DNA of 64,000 nt from assembly GCF_024437735.1 (NCBI RefSeq), contig NZ_JANFQO010000019.1:40433-104432 (forward strand), read 5' to 3'. The notes below the pieces were generated by a model. The model searched no databases and was not told the origin of the DNA. It saw nothing but the letters and a program-made list of their open reading frames with translations. The stretch comes from Tahibacter harae. GTDB taxonomy: Bacteria; Pseudomonadota; Gammaproteobacteria; Xanthomonadales; Rhodanobacteraceae. Made by a program: the position numbers and the translations under genes. This document shows, piece by piece, positions 1 through 8,014 of the stretch; position 1 is the first letter of the stretch; every line of letters begins with the position of its first letter.

Positions 1-135
1 TTCGAGGCGGTGCGCTACGTGAACGACAACGTCGGCGGCGTGCTTTCCAACTACGGCGACGCCAACCCGCTGCGGCGCAGCGTCAGCTGCGGGGATGATG
101 CAGGGGCGGCGGAGGCTTGCAGTCAGGAGAACTGA
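1..135 (+). CDS. C-terminal fragment of an unidentified protein
   Basis: An open frame runs from the first base of the window to a TGA at 133-135, giving 44 residues with no start codon in view. The visible tail is polar and contains two cysteines near the end, which would fit a secreted protein with a C-terminal disulfide, but nothing in it identifies a family. It is followed by about 220 bp without a gene. Only the coding frame and its end are supported. Confidence 0.5.
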   Translation, partial: FEAVRYVNDNVGGVLSNYGDANPLRRSVSCGDDAGAAEACSQEN

Positions 136-296
136 GCGCGGGGATCTGGGGAAACGTCGCCGCCGGGTTGGCGGCGACGGGGCCCGGGAGGTGCTGCGAG
201 GGAGGCAAGGCGTGGTGGTCGGCAGGGGGCTTTGAGCGGGCGGTGCGTTTTGCGGGTAGCCCCTTGCTGCGACCCGGCGCCGACCGGTCGAGCCCA

Positions 297-354
297 AACT
301 GATCCGGTCGAACTCCAACAAAACTGCCGCTGTTCCGGATCAACTGATCCGGTC
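297..354. promoter_or_regulatory. Possible operator: 13-bp direct repeat plus 8-bp inverted repeat upstream of the cytochrome genes
   Basis: The 13-mer AACTGATCCGGTC occurs at 297-309 and again at 342-354. The second copy overlaps a perfect inverted repeat, CCGGATCA-AC-TGATCCGG (336-353), ending 4 bp before the ATG of the diheme cytochrome. This symmetry is typical of a dimeric repressor or activator site. It is not an Fnr box, because the half sites and spacing differ. The regulator is unknown. Confidence 0.4.
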
Positions 355-357
355 ACC

Positions 358-1083
358 ATGCGCAGCATGAGAATTCTCCCCTATCTGTTGCTGCTCCTGG
401 CCGGTGCCGCTGCCGCGGTCCCCGCCGCGGCCCAGTCGCCGGACGGCCTCGGCGAGCGCCTGGCGGCCTGTGCCGCCTGCCACGGCAAGTCCGGCGAAGG
501 CATGGCCGGGTCCGAGTACTACCCGCACCTGGCCGGCAAGCCGGCCCGCTACCTGTTCAAGCAACTGCGCGCCTTCCGCGACGGCAGCCGGCCGTATGCA
601 CAGATGCGCTGGCTGCTGCGCAACATGGACGATGCGTACCTCGAACAGATCGCCGCCCATTTCGCCGCGATGCCGCCGCGCACGCGCGCGCCAGGCGCGC
701 CGGCCGCGGTGCTGCCCGCCGCGACCACGCAGCGGGCACTGCAACTGGTGCGCGAGGGCGACGCCGCCCAGGGCGTACCGGCCTGTGCGGCCTGTCACGG
801 CGACAATCTGGCCGGACTGGAGCCAGGCATTCCGGCCCTGGTCGGCCTGCCCGAGGAATACATCGTGGCCCAGTTCGGCGGCTGGATCAGCGGCGTGCGC
901 AAGGCCGAACAGCCCGACTGCATGGCGCAGATCGCGCGCACGCTGGATCCGCGCGATATCCGCGCGGTCGCGGCTTGGCTGGCGCAGCAGGACAGCGACG
1001 AGCCGCACCGCCCGGCCGCGGCCGGCAGCTTCGTGCCGCCGCAGGCCTGCGGCGGCATGCCGTCGCGGGAGGTGCAGCCATGA
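358..1083 (+). CDS. Diheme c-type cytochrome (cytochrome c4-like)
   Basis: A 241-residue periplasmic electron carrier. An N-terminal signal peptide (hydrophobic run around residues 6-25) is followed by two cytochrome c domains, each opening with a CxxCH heme site (CAACH at about 38-42 and 143-147), the two-lobe layout of the c4 family. The start at 358 is chosen because it sits directly before the signal sequence; an ATG at 367 is equally possible. The stop overlaps the start of the next cytochrome gene by 4 nt (ATGA), so the two are translationally coupled. It probably shuttles electrons between the triheme partner and a terminal oxidase, but no dehydrogenase is adjacent, so the electron donor is unknown. 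Confidence 0.85.
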   Translation: MRSMRILPYLLLLLAGAAAAVPAAAQSPDGLGERLAACAACHGKSGEGMAGSEYYPHLAGKPARYLFKQLRAFRDGSRPYAQMRWLLRNMDDAYLEQIAAHFAAMPPRTRAPGAPAAVLPAATTQRALQLVREGDAAQGVPACAACHGDNLAGLEPGIPALVGLPEEYIVAQFGGWISGVRKAEQPDCMAQIARTLDPRDIRAVAAWLAQQDSDEPHRPAAAGSFVPPQACGGMPSREVQP

Positions 1084-2372
1084 AGCTGGGCCGCCGTTTC
1101 GTTTTCAGCGCCATCGTGCTGGCGCCGCTGCTGCTGATCCTGGCCGGCTGGCTGTTGCTGCTGCTGGGCCGCCAGGGTGGTATGGAACCGTTCCGCGTGC
1201 CGCAGGGCGCGCCGCGCAAACCGTCGGCCGATGCGGCCGTGATCGCCCGCGGCGACTATCTGGCCAGGCTGGGCAACTGCGCCGGCTGCCACACCGCGCC
1301 GGGCGGCCAGGCCTATGCCGGCGGGCTGGCCTTCGACACACCCTACGGCCGCGTCTACAGCAGCAATCTCACGCCGGATACGCAGCACGGCATAGGCGCC
1401 TGGTCCAACGCCGAGTTCCGCCACGCCATGCACCACGGCGTCAGCCGCAACGGCGTGCAGTCGCCGGTCTTCCCCTACGCCAGCTTCGCCCAGGTGGACG
1501 ATGCCGACATCGAAGCCCTGTTTGCCTACCTGGCCACGCTGGCGCCGGCGGCGCGGACGCCGCCGGCCGACCAGCTGGAATTCCCGGCCAATCTGCCCGG
1601 CGCCATGACTGCCTGGCGCCTGCTCTACTACCGCCCCGCACCGCTGCCGCAGCTGGCCACGCCGGAACTCGCCCGCGGCCAGGCCCTGGTCGACGGCATA
1701 GGCCACTGCGCCGCCTGTCACGGCAGCCGCGGCACCTTCGCCTCGCTGGCGGCCGGCCCGGCCCTGGGCGGCGGCCGCGTCACCGGCTGGTATGCGCCGG
1801 CCCTGGACCAGCGCAGCCTGGCCCATTTCGCCGCGGGCGACCTGGCCCGCTATCTCGGCGGCGAGGTGGTGAACGGCCGCGGCGCCTACGGCCGCATGGC
1901 CGACGTGATCGGCGCCAACCTGCAACATCTGCAAGCCACCGATGCCGCGGCGATCGAGACCTACCTGCGCACCCTGCCGCCGCCGGCACCCTCGCGCCGG
2001 GCCGATGCCAACCAGCGCGTGGCCGCGCCAGCCGACGACATCGCCACCGGCGATCGCCTCTACAACGAACACTGCGCCGACTGCCACGGTGCCGACGGCA
2101 AAGGAAAGGACACCCGCTTTCCCGCCCTGGCCGACTCCAGCGCCATCACCGGCCCCGATCCGGCCAACCTGATCAAGCTGATCCAGTTCGGCGCCGCCGC
2201 GCCGGTCACCGCCCGGCATGCGCAGCCCTACACCATGCCCCCGTTTGCGCAGCAGCTGTCGGCGCAGCAGGTGGCCAGCCTGGTGAACGCGCTGCGCCAG
2301 CGCTGGGGCGCGCCGCAGCGGCCGGTCACCGCCGACGATGTCGACGCCTGGGGCGGCATCGAGCTGCACTGA
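1080..2372 (+). CDS. Membrane-anchored triheme c-type cytochrome
   Basis: 430 residues with one N-terminal membrane anchor (about residues 8-30, preceded by MKLGRR) and three cytochrome c domains with CxxCH sites at residues 67-71 and near 209 and 331. Three mono-heme domains on one chain is the arrangement of the cytochrome subunit of membrane-bound alcohol, gluconate and aldehyde dehydrogenases of acetic acid bacteria and relatives. Here no flavin, molybdenum or PQQ catalytic subunit lies next to it, so the enzyme it serves may be encoded elsewhere. It overlaps the diheme cytochrome gene by 4 nt, which points to a two-protein periplasmic electron relay. Confidence 0.85.
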   Translation: MKLGRRFVFSAIVLAPLLLILAGWLLLLLGRQGGMEPFRVPQGAPRKPSADAAVIARGDYLARLGNCAGCHTAPGGQAYAGGLAFDTPYGRVYSSNLTPDTQHGIGAWSNAEFRHAMHHGVSRNGVQSPVFPYASFAQVDDADIEALFAYLATLAPAARTPPADQLEFPANLPGAMTAWRLLYYRPAPLPQLATPELARGQALVDGIGHCAACHGSRGTFASLAAGPALGGGRVTGWYAPALDQRSLAHFAAGDLARYLGGEVVNGRGAYGRMADVIGANLQHLQATDAAAIETYLRTLPPPAPSRRADANQRVAAPADDIATGDRLYNEHCADCHGADGKGKDTRFPALADSSAITGPDPANLIKLIQFGAAAPVTARHAQPYTMPPFAQQLSAQQVASLVNALRQRWGAPQRPVTADDVDAWGGIELH

Positions 2373-2409
2373 TGCACGCCACCGCCCCGCCGCGCCGCAG
2401 GTATCGCGC

Positions 2410-3849
2410 ATGACCCTCTACGAACAGTACGCCGAGGAAATCGCCGCCCTGATCCGCACCGGCCAGCTCGCCCCCGGCGACCGCCTGCCCTCGGTGCGCG
2501 AGGCGCGCGCACGCCGCGGCGTCAGCGCCTCCACCGTATTCCAGGCCTATCAGCGGCTGGAGCGCGAGGGCCTGGTGCATGCGCGGCCGCAGTCGGGCTT
2601 CTACGTGTCGGCGCCGCTGTCGGCGCGCACGGGCGAACTGGCCGTGACCGCGCCCGGCGGCGAGGCCAACGAGGTCGCCGTCAGCGAACTGGTGTTCGAC
2701 GTGCTGCGCGCGGCGCGCTCGCCCGGCATCGCGCCGCTGGGCTCGGCCTTTCCGGGGCCGGAACTGTTTCCGCTGCAGAAGCTGGCCAAGGCCGCGGCGC
2801 AGGGCCTGCGCCGGCTGGATCCGGCCAGCATCGTGGACAACCTTTCCCCGGGCAATCCACGCCTGCGCGAGCAGATCGCCCTGCGCTACCGCATCGACGG
2901 CATACGCCTGCAGCCTGACGAGATCATCGTCACCAACGGCGCGCTGGAAGGCCTCAACGCCGCGTTGCAGGCGGTGACCCAGCCCGGCGACACGGTCGTG
3001 ATCGAGTCGCCGGCCTTCTACGCTGCGCTGCAGGCGATAGAACGGCTCAAGCTCAAGGCGCTGGAGATCCGCACCGATCCGGAACAAGGCATCGACCTCG
3101 ACGCCCTGGAACAGGCCCTGACCCGCCGCCGCGTCGCCGCCTGCTGGCTGATGCCGACCTTCCAGAACCCGCTGGGCAGCCTGATGCCCGAGGCGCGCAA
3201 GCGCGCCCTGGTACAGCTGCTGGCGCGCCACCAGGTGCCGCTGATCGAGGACGATGTCTATGCCGAGCTGTATTTCGGCAGCCAGCGCCCGCGCCCGGCC
3301 AAGTCCTACGACGAACAGGGCCTGGTGCTGCACTGTTCCTCTTTCTCCAAATGCCTGGCGCCGGGCTACCGGGTCGGCTGGATCGCCGCGGGCCGGCATG
3401 CCCAGCGCATCCAGCGCCAGCTGCTGATGACGACCATGGCGGTGTCGGTCGCGGCACAGACGGCGCTGCTGAACTACCTCGAAGAAGGCGGCTACGACCG
3501 CCACCTGCGCCGCCTGCGCGCCACCCTGATGGCGCGCATGGCCGCGGCGATACAGGCGGTGGAGGCCACCTTCCCGGCCGGTACGCGCCTGAGCCGGCCG
3601 CGCGGCGGCTACTTCCTCTGGATCGCCCTGCCCGCCGGCCTGGACGCGATGGCCCTGCACCGGGCCGCCCTGCGCCACGGCATCGGCGTAGCGCCGGGGC
3701 AGATCTTCTCCCCCGATCACCGCTTCAGCGACGGCCTGCGCGTCAACTGCGGCCATGAAGGCGCCGAGGTGCTGCCTGCGCTGCGCCGGCTCGGTGCGCT
3801 GGCGCGTGCGCTGCTGGCGCGGGATCCGGGATTGGAGATCCGGGACTAG
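2410..3849 (+). CDS. MocR-type transcriptional regulator (GntR HTH fused to aminotransferase fold)
   Basis: 479 residues. The first 75 or so form a GntR winged helix (GQLAPGDRLPSVREARARRG), and the rest is a fold-type I PLP aminotransferase domain. The PLP-binding lysine is visible in SSFSKCLAPGYRVGW (about residue 312) and the pyridine-contact aspartate in LIEDDVYAELYFG. MocR/PdxR proteins bind DNA and sense PLP or an amino compound; they rarely act as catalysts. The chosen ATG begins right at the winged-helix domain; an in-frame ATG 72 bp upstream would add an implausible proline-rich leader. The target may be the divergent or neighbouring membrane protein genes, but no site identifies it. 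Confidence 0.9.
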   Translation: MTLYEQYAEEIAALIRTGQLAPGDRLPSVREARARRGVSASTVFQAYQRLEREGLVHARPQSGFYVSAPLSARTGELAVTAPGGEANEVAVSELVFDVLRAARSPGIAPLGSAFPGPELFPLQKLAKAAAQGLRRLDPASIVDNLSPGNPRLREQIALRYRIDGIRLQPDEIIVTNGALEGLNAALQAVTQPGDTVVIESPAFYAALQAIERLKLKALEIRTDPEQGIDLDALEQALTRRRVAACWLMPTFQNPLGSLMPEARKRALVQLLARHQVPLIEDDVYAELYFGSQRPRPAKSYDEQGLVLHCSSFSKCLAPGYRVGWIAAGRHAQRIQRQLLMTTMAVSVAAQTALLNYLEEGGYDRHLRRLRATLMARMAAAIQAVEATFPAGTRLSRPRGGYFLWIALPAGLDAMALHRAALRHGIGVAPGQIFSPDHRFSDGLRVNCGHEGAEVLPALRRLGALARALLARDPGLEIRD

Positions 3850-3903
3850 GAACCCCCGGCACCGGCGAATGCCGGCTCTCGCAAATCCCGAATCACCAAT
3901 CCC
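3828..3903. repeat. REP-like inverted repeat pair, copy 1
   Basis: Two arms (3828-3847 and 3884-3903) are imperfect inverted copies of GGGATTGGNGATTCGGGATT, enclosing a second small hairpin (CCGGCACCGGCGAATGCCGG). The left arm overlaps the end of the MocR gene. A second copy of the same element lies at 7891-7960. It resembles short interspersed palindromes common in Xanthomonadales and may work as a terminator or mRNA-stabilising structure. Confidence 0.65.
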
Positions 3904-3941
3904 TTCCGAACAAAGACCGAACCTCCCAGAGCCTTTCACTC

Positions 3942-4148
3942 ATGAAAACCCTGATCGCCCTGAGCTTCCTCGCCGTCATCGTCTATAACCTTGGCGCCGG
4001 CCTGTATTTCATGATGACCGACAAGGGCAACAGCGGCCGCATGGTCAAGGCACTGACCCGGCGCATCGCCCTGTCCATCGCGCTGATCCTGCTGGTGCTG
4101 CTCGGCATCGCCACCGGCTTCGTGCAGCCGCACGGCGTGCTGGGCTGA
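3942..4148 (+). CDS. Twin-transmembrane protein, DUF2909-like
   Basis: A 68-residue membrane protein with two hydrophobic helices (about residues 3-24 and 43-60) separated by a basic loop containing DKGNSGRMVKALTRRIALS. This pattern matches the DUF2909 'twin transmembrane' family often found near heme-copper oxidase genes in proteobacteria; the assignment rests on memory of the family pattern. It stands 9 bp upstream of another small membrane protein gene and is probably co-transcribed with it. The exact role is unknown; oxidase or heme assembly is a guess from family context. Confidence 0.7.
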   Translation: MKTLIALSFLAVIVYNLGAGLYFMMTDKGNSGRMVKALTRRIALSIALILLVLLGIATGFVQPHGVLG

Positions 4149-4157
4149 GGCGGCGCG

Positions 4158-4457
4158 ATGAACTCCACTGTCGCGGTCAATCTCGGCCTGATCCTGCTGT
4201 TGCCCTGGTACCTGGTACTGGGCATCGTGTTCTGGCGCACGCGCAAGCCGCCGCTGGGCCTGGGCCGGCGCCTGGCCGATGCCGCCGTACTGCTGCTGGC
4301 ACTGGCGGGCTCCGGCATCGGCGGCTACTGGAGCTTCCACCACGCCGATCCCGGCGCCGGCGCGATCTGGAAGCAGGTGCTGGCCAGCCTGGTCGGCTAC
4401 GGCGTGTTCCTGCTGGTGCTGGGCGGCGGCTTCCTGGCACGCCGGCGGACACCCTGA
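4158..4457 (+). CDS. Small membrane protein of unknown function
   Basis: 99 residues with about three hydrophobic helices (near residues 8-27, 42-60 and 72-93) and short basic loops; no signal peptide and no conserved catalytic residues are visible. It follows the twin-TM gene by 9 bp. I do not recognise the family. It is supported as a gene by its position, codon use like its neighbours and coherent membrane topology. Confidence 0.65.
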   Translation: MNSTVAVNLGLILLLPWYLVLGIVFWRTRKPPLGLGRRLADAAVLLLALAGSGIGGYWSFHHADPGAGAIWKQVLASLVGYGVFLLVLGGGFLARRRTP

Positions 4458-4673
4458 GCGCGCAGTTCTGCGGCAACGGCCGCGGTGGCCGGCGCCCGTT
4501 CGTCCGTCTGCACACGCCTTTTCGCCGGCAAAAGCCACAAAGTCGCAATTGCGGCAAAACCGGCTGGCGCGGCGCGTCCAAAACGGTATGCTGCGGCGGC
4601 CACCATCGAGCACCGTAGTCCCGATGCCAGCCCGATCCCGCGCCCGTGCCCACCGCCTCCGGCTGGGCGCCAC

Positions 4674-5333
4674 ATGAAGCCCGCGCTGTTCGCCGACGAC
4701 GCTGTCATCGTCATCGCCGTGGACAGCGAACTGGTGGCCATAGGGCTGACCGTGGTGCTGAGCACGCGCCGCAACCTGCACGTGGCGGCGGTGGCGCACA
4801 GCCTGGATGCCGCCGAAAAGGCAGTGCAGCGCCACCGGCCCGACCTGGTGCTGGCCGGCCTGGAATTCGCCCGGCCATTGCAACAGCGCATCGCACGGGA
4901 ACCGGCGCGCATGCTGGTGCTGGGGCGCAACTGGCATATCGGCGTGCCCGACGCCGACACCGGCAGCCTCTGCGGCTTCATCAGCTACGCCGGCCGGCGC
5001 AACGACTACCTGCCCCTGATCGACACCGTCGCCCACTGCCCGCAGCGCACGGCGGCGGCGGACAGCACGCGCTGCCGCAGCTGCCCGGTGCGCCGTTCGC
5101 TGCAGATTCCGCCGCTGGGGCTGAGCAGCCGCGAATACCAGATCTTCACCGGCATAGGCCGCGGCTTCGGCAGCAGCGAACTGGCGGCGGAACTGGGCGT
5201 CAGCGTGAAGACGGTGGAAACCCACCGCGAGAGCATCAAGCGCAAGCTGGGCCTGGATAGTGCGCGCAACCTGAACAACGCCGCCGCCGGCTGGTGCCGC
5301 GGCGAAGTGCTCGACGAGAACGGCGGAAGTTGA
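4674..5333 (+). CDS. LuxR/FixJ-type regulator with degenerate receiver domain
   Basis: 219 residues. The C-terminal quarter is a clear LuxR helix-turn-helix ([15 protein letters not shown] followed by [18 protein letters not shown]). The N-terminal part has the length and some hydrophobic strands of a response-regulator receiver, but where the phosphoacceptor Asp should end strand 3 the sequence reads DLVLAGLEF, so the Asp is replaced. It is therefore probably not controlled by phosphorylation. A linker carries a cysteine cluster, one Cys then CRSCP about 12 residues on, which could bind metal or sense redox state. The start is placed at the ATG preceding the receiver; no sensor kinase gene is adjacent. 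Confidence 0.8.
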   Translation: MKPALFADDAVIVIAVDSELVAIGLTVVLSTRRNLHVAAVAHSLDAAEKAVQRHRPDLVLAGLEFARPLQQRIAREPARMLVLGRNWHIGVPDADTGSLCGFISYAGRRNDYLPLIDTVAHCPQRTAAADSTRCRSCPVRRSLQIPPLGLSSREYQIFTGIGRGFGSSELAAELGVSVKTVETHRESIKRKLGLDSARNLNNAAAGWCRGEVLDENGGS

Positions 5334-5539
5334 AACAACTACCGGCCTCAGGGATTCCCCGATGCACAGGCCCTGGCGTACTGACTACTCTGAGGTCGCG
5401 AACTCCCCGTCACTCCAGCAAGCGGCCGGCGCCCCAGGCGCTGCGCCGGCGGCAGCGTGCACGCCATTCCGGCCGGACGCTGCACAGCGGGACCGCCGGG
5501 CCGTCGCATCCGCATCTTTCCGCATCGAGGATTCCAGCC

Positions 5540-5896
5540 ATGGCAAAAATCAATCTTGAACCCCTGCGCGCCATCGACGGCTACCAGGCCGCGGCCCTGG
5601 TCGACGGCGACAGCGGCATGTTGCTGGCGGGCGAAGGCTCCGGCATCAATCTCGATCTCGCCGCGGCGGGCAACACCGAAGTGATCCGCGCCAAGCGCAA
5701 GGTCGCCAACAGCCTCAAGCTCAACGACACCATCGAAGACATCCTGATCACCCTGGGCCGCCAGTACCACCTGCTGCGTCCGCTGGAATCCAACCAGCGC
5801 CTGTTCCTCTACGTCGTGTTGGACCGCGCCAAGGCCAACCTGGCCATGGCCCGCCACGAACTGCGAACGTTTGAAAAATCGGTCGATTTCTCCTGA
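5540..5896 (+). CDS. Small roadblock/LC7-like protein
   Basis: 118 residues, soluble, no signal peptide. The opening ([20 protein letters not shown]) resembles the first strands of roadblock/LC7 domains, the family of MglB and dynein light chains, which act as small dimeric regulators of GTPases. The match is by pattern only. No MglA-like GTPase is adjacent. A similar stand-alone protein elsewhere in Xanthomonadales is usually annotated as hypothetical. The start is the ATG followed directly by AKINLEPL. Confidence 0.6.
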   Translation: MAKINLEPLRAIDGYQAAALVDGDSGMLLAGEGSGINLDLAAAGNTEVIRAKRKVANSLKLNDTIEDILITLGRQYHLLRPLESNQRLFLYVVLDRAKANLAMARHELRTFEKSVDFS

Positions 5897-6105
5897 GCGC
5901 GATCGCGCCCCGTTCCTGAAAGTGCGGCAATGCCTGGGCCGGTGCGCCGGCCCGGCGCAGCACGGCCGCGATGCCCGCCATCGCGCGGCGCCGAAGCGGA
6001 CCCGGTCCGCGCGGCAAGGCCGCGCGGGCCCATTCTGAAATGCCCGCCGCGGCCGGCGCGTCTGCGCCGCGCCGCCGCGGCGGACGCCGGGTACACTGCC
6101 ATCGC

Positions 6106-7020
6106 ATGGGCCACGAGATCACCGAAGCCTTCCGCGACGCCGGCCTGCCGCTGTGCCGGCAGCTGGCGGAAATGCTGGACGAGCACTTCAGCCACTGCAC
6201 CGAGCGCCGCGGCTGCGGTTTCACCCAGGCCAGCCGCCACCTCGCCACCTACATCAACCTGCCGCGCGATCCGCTGGACAGCCGCGACCTGCGCCTGTTC
6301 CGCCACTGGCCCCTGGCCCAGACCGAAGTCCTGGCGCAGCAACTGCTCGACCGCGGCGAGGCGCGCGGCTGGCGCGCGCTGCTGCGGGCCAGTCCGCAGG
6401 AACAGAGCGACCCCGTCGCTGCGGAACTGGCCGGCCTGGGCCAGGCGCTGGCGCGCATAGCCGGGCAGCTGCAGCGCGAGGAAAGCCGCCTGTTCCTGGA
6501 CCTGTTCAGCCAGATCCTGCACGGCGACGGCCCGCCCGCGCCGGACGTGGCCGGCATGGCGGAAAAGCCCGAAGTGGGCAGCTGTTCCCAGGCCGAGGAA
6601 TATTTCCTGGAACTGGCCCATGCGCGCGTGCGCCGCGGCGCGGCGGTCAACATCCTCGTCGATGCGGACGGCGCGCCGCGCCTGCTGGAGAAAATCGGGC
6701 TCGGCGAAGCACTGTCGGCCATCGTCATCGCCCCCATCCGCATCTGCGGGGTGCGCATCCCCGCCGGCGGCCTGTGCGCGCTGCGCTATGCCGGCGAGGT
6801 GCAGGGCCGCGCCGGTCCCTACGGCCTGATCGTGCCGCTGCAGGCATTGCAGGAGGTGCGCTTCCTGCGCCTGACCACGCTGGCGGTGGCGCCGGAATTC
6901 CGCCAGCGCGCCTTCACCCGCCAGCTTGAAGCGCAGCTGCGCGCCAGCCTGTTCTCGCCGACGACCACGACCATGCAGCAGCTGGCCGATTTCGCCCGCC
7001 GCGCCGCGCAGGGCGCCTGA
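6106..7020 (+). CDS. Conserved hypothetical protein upstream of HDAC-fold enzyme
   Basis: 304 residues, soluble, no signal peptide or membrane helix. The N-terminal third contains three cysteines and an E-H-x4-C arrangement (DEHFSHCTERRGCGF), and the C-terminal part looks like an alpha/beta domain (NILVDADGAPRLLEKIGLGE). I do not recognise the family. The stop is 1 nt from the start of the histone-deacetylase-fold gene, so the two almost certainly form one operon, and this protein may be its partner or substrate. An upstream in-frame ATG at 5971 would add 45 residues of arginine-rich, low-complexity sequence and is rejected. Confidence 0.7.
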   Translation: MGHEITEAFRDAGLPLCRQLAEMLDEHFSHCTERRGCGFTQASRHLATYINLPRDPLDSRDLRLFRHWPLAQTEVLAQQLLDRGEARGWRALLRASPQEQSDPVAAELAGLGQALARIAGQLQREESRLFLDLFSQILHGDGPPAPDVAGMAEKPEVGSCSQAEEYFLELAHARVRRGAAVNILVDADGAPRLLEKIGLGEALSAIVIAPIRICGVRIPAGGLCALRYAGEVQGRAGPYGLIVPLQALQEVRFLRLTTLAVAPEFRQRAFTRQLEAQLRASLFSPTTTTMQQLADFARRAAQGA

Positions 7021-7021
7021 G

Positions 7022-7894
7022 ATGCGCCGTCTGCGCATTTACTACCGCAGCGAATACGCGCCGCCGCAGCCGTTCATGCTGGCGCGGCTGCGGGCGCTGG
7101 CCGACAGCCTGGCCGCCTGTCCGCAGGTGGAAATGCACGCGCCGCAGCCGATCGCGCTGTCCGCCCTGCGCGGCCTGCATAGCGAGGACTACCTGGACGC
7201 CTTCCTGCACGGCCGCGAACCGCTGGCTTCCAGCCAGGGCGTGGCCTGGACGCCGGCCCTGCGCGACGCCACGCTGGCCATGCTCGGCGGCCAGCTGGAA
7301 GCCGCGCAGCACGCCTTCGCCCATGGCATCGCGATGAATGTCGCACGCGGCTTTCACCACGCATGGTGGGCCCGCGGCGGCGGCTTCTGCGCGCTCAACG
7401 GTCTGGCCCTGCTCGCCCATCACCTGCCGCAGAAGAAGGTCTTCGTCATCGACTGCGACGAACACGGCGGCGACGGCACCGAGGATTTCTGCACGCGCCT
7501 GCCCAATCTGTACAACGCCTCGGTGTTCGGCACCCGCTACGGCTATGTCGGCGGACCGCGCGCCTGGGCCTTCCCGGTCGATGTGCGCCGCGACGGCTAC
7601 GCCGTCTACGCCGCCGCGCTGGAGCAGATCCGCAGCCTGCTGGCCGGGCTGCGGCCGGACCTGCTCGTCTACCAGGCCGGCGTCGACTGCCACCGCGACG
7701 ACCGCAAGGGCCGCGCCGGCCTGAGCACCCACCAGCTGTTCCGCCGCGACCGCAGCGTATTCGGCATGGCCCGGGAACTGCGCATCCCCCTCGTCTTCGT
7801 CGTCGCCGGCGGCTACCAGGACGCACGCATACTGGCGCGGCTCAATCGCAATACGGTGCGCGCGGCGGTGGGAACGTTTGCGCGAGATTCGTGA
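7022..7894 (+). CDS. Histone deacetylase-superfamily amidohydrolase
   Basis: 290 residues with the arginase/deacetylase fold signature. Catalytic features can be followed in order: paired histidines in GFHHAWWARGGGFCALN, zinc ligands D and H in VIDCDEHGGDGTEDF, the third zinc-ligand D in AGVDCHRDDRKG, and the transition-state tyrosine in VVAGGYQD. All the key residues are present, so it should be an active Zn-dependent hydrolase. Bacterial members deacetylate acetylpolyamines, acetoin-pathway proteins or other small amides; the substrate here is not evident. It is coupled to the upstream 304-aa unknown gene with 1 nt between them. Its stop codon lies inside the REP-like element at 7891-7960. 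Confidence 0.88.
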   Translation: MRRLRIYYRSEYAPPQPFMLARLRALADSLAACPQVEMHAPQPIALSALRGLHSEDYLDAFLHGREPLASSQGVAWTPALRDATLAMLGGQLEAAQHAFAHGIAMNVARGFHHAWWARGGGFCALNGLALLAHHLPQKKVFVIDCDEHGGDGTEDFCTRLPNLYNASVFGTRYGYVGGPRAWAFPVDVRRDGYAVYAAALEQIRSLLAGLRPDLLVYQAGVDCHRDDRKGRAGLSTHQLFRRDRSVFGMARELRIPLVFVVAGGYQDARILARLNRNTVRAAVGTFARDS

Positions 7895-7960
7895 TTGGAA
7901 ATTCGGGATCGGCAAAAGCAGCCCCGCCGCCGCTCCCGCGAATCCCGAATCACCAATTCC
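7891..7960. repeat. REP-like inverted repeat pair, copy 2
   Basis: Arms at 7891-7910 and 7941-7960 are inverted copies of the same sequence as the element at 3828-3903 (core GATTCGGGAT). The left arm contains the stop codon of the deacetylase-like gene. Seven bases after the right arm begins the Fnr box of hemN, so the structure may insulate hemN from upstream transcription. Confidence 0.65.
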
Positions 7961-7966
7961 GTCTTG

Positions 7967-7980
7967 TTGATCCGGATCAA
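7967..7980 (+). promoter_or_regulatory. Perfect Fnr box upstream of hemN
   Basis: TTGAT-CCGG-ATCAA is an exact match to the Fnr consensus TTGAT-N4-ATCAA. Its centre (7973.5) is 41.5 bp from the A of the hemN ATG. A class II Fnr promoter centred at -41.5 would start transcription at the start codon itself, implying a leaderless message; no good ribosome-binding site precedes the ATG. Confidence 0.85.
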
Positions 7981-8014
7981 GGCGGCTGCGCTGCGGCTGG
8001 CGCATCGTGGGCGC

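Noticed and set aside
336..353. CCGGATCAACTGATCCGG read as an Fnr or Crp site
   Set aside because: Half sites lack the TTGAT-N4-ATCAA geometry; the symmetry centre is only 2 bp, so another regulator is more likely.
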